A stretch of 64,000 nucleotides of DNA, taken from Cannabis sativa. Lineage: Eukaryota; Streptophyta; Magnoliopsida; Rosales; Cannabaceae. The notes beneath the pieces were generated by a model. The model worked only from the letters and a program-made list of their open reading frames with translations. It made no database searches and was not told the DNA's origin. The stretch covers positions 17,946,160 through 18,010,159 of the forward strand of contig NC_083601.1 in assembly GCF_029168945.1 (NCBI RefSeq). Reading direction: 5' to 3'. Shown here piece after piece: positions 57,981 through 64,000 of this stretch (position 1 is its first letter; every line of letters begins with the position of its first letter). The position numbers and the translations under genes are program-made.

Positions 57981-60900
57981 TCAATAACATCACGGCTGAA
58001 TGTGAACTGTGTGATATTCAGCTGCTGGGCCAACCGTATACTTGGGAGATGCATCGTGGGGAGCCAAATTGGACGGAGATCCGACTTGACCGAGCAATGG
58101 CAAACCCAGCTTGGATTCAGGTATATCCTATGGCTTCACTGTATAATTTACTTCATTCAACTTCGGATCATAGCCCGATTTTATTGGAGTGTGTAAAGTG
58201 TCCTAGTCTTGTGGAGAATAAGCGTTTTAAGTTTGAAAATGCTTGGCTTAAAGAACCAATGTGTTACCAAATTATTAATGATTGCTGGAATCGTTCGGTT
58301 GAGTCCGATATTTTTCAGAAAATCAGTTGTTGCTCTGAACAGTTGGTAGGTTGGGGAAAAACAATTACTGGGGACTTTAAACAAAGGATTGTCATATGTA
58401 GAAGAGATCTTGATCAATTGAAGTCAAAAACAGATGAGGTTTCGGTTCAGAGGTATAAAGAAGTGAAAGGAAAATTGCTTGTGATTTTAGACCAAAGAGA
58501 GGCTTATTGAAAACAACGTGCGAAGCAACATTGGCTAAAAAATGGGGATCAAAATAGCAAATACTTTCATGCAGCGGCTAGTACGAGAAGAAGGGCGAAT
58601 ACTATCCAGAAACTACTTAATGACGAAGGGATGTGGGTGGATTGGGATTCGGGATTGAGTGATGTGGTCACTGGTTATTTCAACAATTTGTTCACAGCCG
58701 GTCGAGTAAATGTTGAGGAGGTTATTGCTTGTGTTCAAAATAAAGTTTCTGTGGAGATGAATGACAATTTACAAGCTTCAGTGAGTGCAGAGGAAGTGAA
58801 GACAACCGTATTTGATATGCATCCTGATAAAAGCCCTGGGCCAGATGGAATGACTCCGGCTTTTTATCAAAAATGCTGGAGCATAGTGGGGACAGATGTA
58901 ACCAATATGGTTCAGAGATTTTTTCGAACTGGTATTTTTGAAAATAATTGTAGCCTTGCAAATGTGGTGCTTCTTCCGAAGAAGAAACAACCAGAACAGA
59001 TGGGTGATTTAAGGCCGATGGCACTTTGTAATGTGCTTTTCAAAGTTATCACAAAGGTTATGGCGAATAGGATGAAGCCTTTTATGGACCAAATTGTTGC
59101 TGCGAATCAAAGTGCGTTCATTTCCAGTCGTCTCATTACTGATAACATCTTGGTATCCTTTGAAATTCTGCATTATTTGAAGAGAAAACGGCATGGCAAA
59201 GATGGATACATGGCGCTCAAGCTTGATATGAGTAAGGCCTATGACAGAGTTGAATGGCCTTTTCTGAGTGCTATTCTGATCAAGATGGGTTTTGCACAAG
59301 GTTGGGTGGACTTGGTAATGGCTTGTGTTCGTTCGGCTAAGTATAATATTGTTCATGGGGGACGTGAAATGGGACCGGTGCTTCCTAGCAGAGGTATTCG
59401 ATAAGGGGATCCTTTGTCTCCATACATTTTTATCATTTGTGCAGAAGGTTTTTCAGCTTTGATTCAAAGATTTGAGGCAATGGGAAGAATACATGGCTGT
59501 AAGGTGGCTAATGGAGCGCCAAGGATTTCACACATGTTTTTCGCTGATGATAGCTATTTGTATTCTAAAGCAACAATGAACGAAGCATCTTATGTACAAC
59601 AAATGCTTCATATGTTCGAAAATGCTTCAGGTCAGCAGGTTAACTTAAGGAAATCCTCTATTTTCTATAGTGTTAATACTGATCATCAAGTGAGGACTCA
59701 AATTGGCAGCTTTCTCCAAATGATAACAGCTGATGCTAATAGCACTTACCTTGGTCTTCCAAGCACCATGGGAAGGAACAAAAATGCAGTTCTGGGGTAC
59801 CTCAAAGAGAGGGTGAGAAAGAGAGTCCACAATTGGGATACAAAGTTCCTTTCAAAAGCAGGGAAGGAGATTCTGATAAAGACTGTGGCTCAGGCTTTAC
59901 CAAGCTATGCCATGAGTGTATTCCTTCTACCTTTGGACATTAGTAGGGACATGGAACAACATATGGCCAGATTTTGGTGGAAGACATCAAATTCCAAGGT
60001 CAAAGGGATTCATTGGATGTCTTGGGATAAATTAAGCAAGCAGAAGAGTGTGGGTGGATTGGGTTTCAGGAGTCTGCGGGATCACAATTTGCCTCTCCTG
60101 GGAAAACAAGGGTGGAGATTTATGACTCAACCACATTCTCTTGTTTCTCGAGTTTTTAAAGCTAGATATTTCAAGAATGATTCATACCTTTCGGCTAAAT
60201 TGGGCAATAATCCAAGTTATGTATGGAGAAGTATTTGGGAGGCCCAAACTATTGTTAAACAAGGAGTTCGTTGGCATATTGGTGATGGTTCAACTATTGA
60301 TGTGTTGGGGGAGCCTTGGTTACCAGATGACGCGGAGCCGACTGTAACTTCTTGCCATCCTGCTCTTTTGAATGCAAAGGTGTCTAATCTGATGGTTAAT
60401 GATAGTATTCAATGGGATGATGAAATTCTAGCTGACCTGTTCAATACACGAGATCAGGGTTTAATAAAGTCAATTCCTCTTCAGCTCACTTCAGGTGGGG
60501 ATCATTTATACTGGACTGCAGACACTTCGGGGATATATTCGGTCAAGAGTGCGTATAACTTGATACAGAATCGAATGGCCATTGGAACACAATTGAAGCA
60601 AGTGAGTTCTGGAATGATTTATGGAGATTGAAGATACCTCCCAAAGTCAAGAATTTAGTTTGGAGAGGAGGTACAAACTGTCTTCCCACTATGACTATGC
60701 TGCTTACAAAGAGAGTGGCTGTATCTAGCTTGTGCCCCGTGTGTGGAAAAAGTGCAGAAACAATTTTGCACTCTCTGGTGCAATGCGACTTGGCTGCTGC
60801 TTGCTGGGAGAAGGCAGGGGTGATCATTACTGGTGCAGCCGTGATGTCATTTCTGGATTGGTGTATTATTGCTTTTAAACATTCAAGCAAGGAGAAGAAA

Positions 60901-61575
60901 GACTTAATTGCTACTGTTTGTTGGGCAATATGGGGAGCTAGAAATGATAAGGTATGGCAAAATAAAATGTCTACAGCTTCTTTTATTGTTGCATTTGCTG
61001 GGAGTTACCTTGAACAATGGAAATCAACTCAAAGCTCCAACTTGGAGTCATCTCAAACCGGTTTAGTTGCTGGTGATGGTGTTGAAAGCTGGTGTGCGCC
61101 TCAAAGAAATCAAGTGAAGGTAAATGTGGATGCTTCTTTATTTGGAGTTGATCAAGGCTACGGTATTGGAATGGTTGCAAGAGATGACCACGGTTTCTTC
61201 CTAGAAGGAGTTACTAAGAGTTTCAGTGGTGTGGTTCGGCCAGAGATTGCTGAGGCAATTAGCTTCAGAGAAGCTCTAAGTTGGATCAAAAATCAAAGAT
61301 GGAACCAAGTTGTGGTGGAGACAGATTGTTTGATTGTTGTGCAAGCGCTGCGAAATTCTTTTGAAATGCGTTCTTTATTTGGCTTGATTATTAAAGAATG
61401 TAAATTGTTGCTTGCAGAACTAAGAAATGTTTCTTTTCATTTTGTTAAACGTTCAGCGAACGTAGTGGCTCATACTTTTGCTAGAGCTTCTAGTTTATAT
61501 CCTGGATGTACTTTCAGTATGGGGAATATCCCAACTGATCTGTTATCTTGTTTGGTAGCAGAGTTTGAAGTTTAA
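57981..61575 (+). pseudogene. LINE ORF2: endonuclease end, RT, zf-RVT, RNase H
   Basis: The endonuclease finishes at about 58200 (SDHSPILLE). RT shows PDKSPGPDGMTPAFYQ, QSAFISSRLITDN, LKLDMSKAYDRVEW and FFADDSYLY with the catalytic acids intact. The zinc region (LCPVCGKSAETILHSLVQC) and RNase H (VNVDAS, then ETDCL) follow, ending in EFEV. Three defects break it: TGA at 58508-58510, TAA at 59402-59404, and a one-base loss near 60600. Comparison with the other LINE in this window suggests the two stops replace Trp and Gln codons. Confidence 0.93.
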
Positions 61576-61626
61576 TAAAACTTATGAATATTTATTCAAA
61601 AAAAAAAACAATTATATATACTTTTA

Positions 61627-61925
61627 GGGATGAGTGCTAATTACAACCTCTTAGTCAACCTTCACGTTCGATAAAATTCCGAATAATTTACCTTACTGAA
61701 AACAAAATTCCTGATATTTCAGTTTACCATGCTCGTTCAAAAAATATCAAACGTAATTTCGGCACTGTAATTTATTTAAAAATTTTCAAAAATTTACCGT
61801 AATTATGTTGTAAGCACAACGAACACTCCCGTGAAAAAAATTTGAAAAAAAATATTCCGACAAATATTTTCGGGCATAAAGGTAGACTAAGAGGTTGTAA
61901 TAAGAGATTGATAGTAACACTCCTC
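61627..61925. mobile_element. MITE-like inverted repeat
   Basis: Left arm at 61638-61662 (attacaacctcttagtc core) pairs with the right arm at 61879-61903 with about two mismatches in 25. Outer ends are GGGATGAGTG and, read inward from the right, GAGGAGTGTT. Flanks (tactttta and tactttag) are similar but do not give an exact duplication. No coding capacity. Confidence 0.65.
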
Positions 61926-63239
61926 GTACTTTAGGTGCTTGATATATTTTATTCTAATTTATTTCAGTAATTTTATTTGTAAAATTTTGTATTTGTAAAA
62001 TTTGAAGGAATTTGAAATATATCAAACTTTCTTTTCAACTTGTTAAAATAGTTTGAAATTTTTAAATTTTATATTTAAAATAACTATAACTTAAACAATT
62101 AAACTAGAAACTAAAAAATTCTAGTTAAATAGATAAGAATACATGAATCAGTGATCCATTTTAAGAGTGTATATATAGGGCCGCTAATATATATTTGGCT
62201 AATTAAGAATTTTTCCTCCAAACTTTAATATGTACCAAATTATACCCTTGAACTTTTATGGTAGTAAAAAATTCTTCCTAAACTATTGAGATTGTTATAA
62301 GAACTTTTGTCTAATTTTAGTAAAAAAATTCTAACATAGATAAAAATTGGAAAACTTACAAAAATACTGCTTTTTTACCAAATATTTTCAAAAATACTGG
62401 GACACGGCAAACTTTATATTTTTACTGTGCAAGCCCATTTTTATTTCTTTTATATTGCCCAGGCCCAATATATTTACTTTTATACTGTAAACGGTAACAA
62501 AACACAAACAACACCTCTCCTTCGTGGTTGGGGACGGACAAATCAACATCGGAATCATAGAAGCACCAAGAAAAAACCATAAAATCTCGCAAAGAGAAAA
62601 AATTACTAAACCAATAACAAATTACTATTTTTGTAGTGTTATTTTACTGTTGTTTTAATATGAAAAACATGCCACGTAAATGAAATATTGTGAAAAATAA
62701 CAGGACATGGAATCTATACCAGTTCTCATAAAGAGCAATGGACAATGGGAAAAAGAACATAATTATTTCAAGAAAATGTGACAATGCTCGAAAACAATAC
62801 AACAATACTTGAAAATAACACAGCAACAACAGAATCATACACATTGGAACACCTATTAGAAGAAGGAAGAGAGTCAAAAACAAGAGAATTTGAAAACGAC
62901 AACTTTAACATAGTTGACTATGCGAAGCTGGTTGCTAAAAAAATGGTAAAAAAACTTGAAAACAACAGTAAAAAACTAGATCCAGAAATCGACATCAACA
63001 ACGCGAAGCTAATAACAGACAAACACTAACCAGAAGTTGAAAAAGGTCAGACATACAATCAAAAACAACTTCCAATACAGTTTTTGAAAACAAATTTAAT
63101 TGGGTTTCAGTAAGAAGTTTTTTAATATCTTCAATAACAGAGTAATAACTAAAGTTTATAACTCTGGAATGGTAGTATTCCGATCGGGTGTACTTGGATT
63201 TTCAATCCTATAAAAAACATAAGAAAACACTATTAAAAC
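61926..63239. other. Intergenic stretch
   Basis: No gene is recognised. An open frame at 62778-63029 encodes an Asn/Lys/Glu-rich 83-residue chain with no known similarity. The 62330-62500 part (aaaatactg repeats) looks like a dispersed repeat without clear ends. Confidence 0.45.
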
Positions 63240-63394
63240 TGTTGGAAATTATTTTACCAGGATCTTAGATCTACTCACAAGTATGTTGATTAACACCCTA
63301 AATATGAACTTTCTAAAACGATGAAATAAACACATATAAAGTTTAGTAAACCTTACATTGGGTGCAGCGGAATAATATGACTCCTTCCGTTCAG
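63240..63394 (-). repeat. Duplicated 155-bp end of a copia A LTR
   Basis: It starts TGTTGGAAATTATTTTACC, the reverse complement of the LTR end, and stops at ccgttcag. The next base starts a second copy of the same sequence. The two copies differ at about three positions. Confidence 0.88.
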
Positions 63395-64000
63395 TGTTGG
63401 AAATTATTTTACCAGGATCTTAGATCTACTCACAAGTATGTTTATTAACATCCTAAATATGAACTTTCTAAAACGATGAAATAAACACATATAAAGTTTA
63501 GGAAACCTTACATTGGGTGCAGCGGAATAATATGACTCCTTCCGTTCAGATATCTAGCCCTTGATTCCTTTCTGTAGCAGAGCATTATCAATATCTGAAC
63601 CTGGATCTCTTTCTCTGAATCTTTGATGCTGAATTTCCTTTGCTGATGATCTTTCTTCACGATCTTCCTCACTATGATTGAGGTATCACTTGATGTGTGT
63701 GGGCACTACTCTAATCACTAAGGATTTCGAAATTCTAAGGAAGAAGAGAGAGAGTGGTCAGCTAAAGATAGGGAGAGAGAAGGCTCAGTTTTTCTGAATA
63801 GAAAAAGTCAGAAGAAAAGTGTAATTTTCCTGAAGCCTTCACTATCTATTTATAGCATTCCTCTAGGGCTTGATTTGAATTATATGGCATTAAAATAATG
63901 AAAAAATCAGTTTAAATTTCCTACAAAAGTGGCTGGCCCTAAACTTAGTGGATTGGGCCTTGCTTTTTGCAATTTTGCAATTTTAACACCTTTTGTATCT
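63395..64000 (-). repeat. Copia A LTR, minus strand, cut by the window edge
   Basis: From TGTTGGAAATTA it follows the reverse complement of the family A LTR (compare 21725 down to about 21130), including the TATA region. The element's 5' side continues outside the window, so it is not known whether this is a solo LTR or part of an element. Confidence 0.92.

Larger units (their letters stand above)
49753..61609 (+). mobile_element. LINE (L1-type) interrupted by a copia insertion
   Basis: The ORF2 begins at 49769, is cut at 50254 and resumes at 57981. Removing 50255-57985 (7731 bp, divisible by three) restores one frame. It ends at 61575, followed by aataaa and an A-run (about 61599-61609). 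No ORF1 is found upstream, so the LINE is 5'-truncated close to the ORF2 start. I found no clear target duplication. Confidence 0.92.

Noticed and set aside
1..64000. CRISPR, tRNA, rRNA or operon-like structures
   Set aside because: None was seen on either strand; the only repeat arrays are transposon-related or simple.

Overview
This is a transposon-rich window from a eudicot-type plant nuclear genome. The evidence is intron-containing genes of plant families (a three-finger CCCH protein and a class A heat shock factor), Ty3/gypsy, Ty1/copia and LINE elements with plant-style primer-binding sites, and AT-rich intergenic DNA. The species cannot be fixed from the sequence alone.

Layout. 1-3650: a heavily decayed LINE, + strand, cut by the window edge. 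4877-14486: a complete-ended Ty3/gypsy chromovirus (Tekay/Del-like), minus strand, with 2.9-kb LTRs and a perfect 5-bp target duplication (TTATG); protease and the first half of reverse transcriptase are missing. 14934-15655: a 722-bp non-autonomous hAT-like element with a perfect 8-bp duplication. 17.5-19.5 kb: end of an Athila/Tat-type LTR, its PBS and a gag fragment. 19850-33042: a young Ty1/copia tandem of LTR - internal - LTR - truncated internal, a 5-kb direct duplication, with a 3-kb AT-rich leader and a badly decayed pol. 33268-33685: a MITE. 33938-38824: a seven-exon gene for a CCCH zinc-finger protein (962 aa inferred), with a tRNA-derived SINE beside one splice donor. 41108-41775: another hAT-like MITE. 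42829-43800: a LINE relic, minus strand. 45036-46539: a two-exon heat shock transcription factor gene (469 aa inferred). 47875-48900: three possible minus-strand exons of an unrecognised gene or gene remnant. 49753-61609: a nearly intact LINE ORF2, split at 50254/57981 by a second Ty1/copia subfamily (50255-57980) with a perfect 5-bp duplication (TCAAT). 61627-61925: a MITE-like inverted repeat. 63240-64000: a third copy of the copia LTR, minus strand, whose terminal 155 bp is duplicated.

The two cellular genes are the CCCH protein (nuclear RNA-binding type) and the HSF; nothing suggests that they work together. Most of the rest is nested and decayed mobile DNA. The best new signals are the boundaries, duplications and deletion scars of these elements, a repeated leader motif shared by the two copia subfamilies, and the seed-type promoter motifs in front of the HSF. 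I saw no CRISPR, operon, prophage or other prokaryotic system, and no clearly undescribed biological system.
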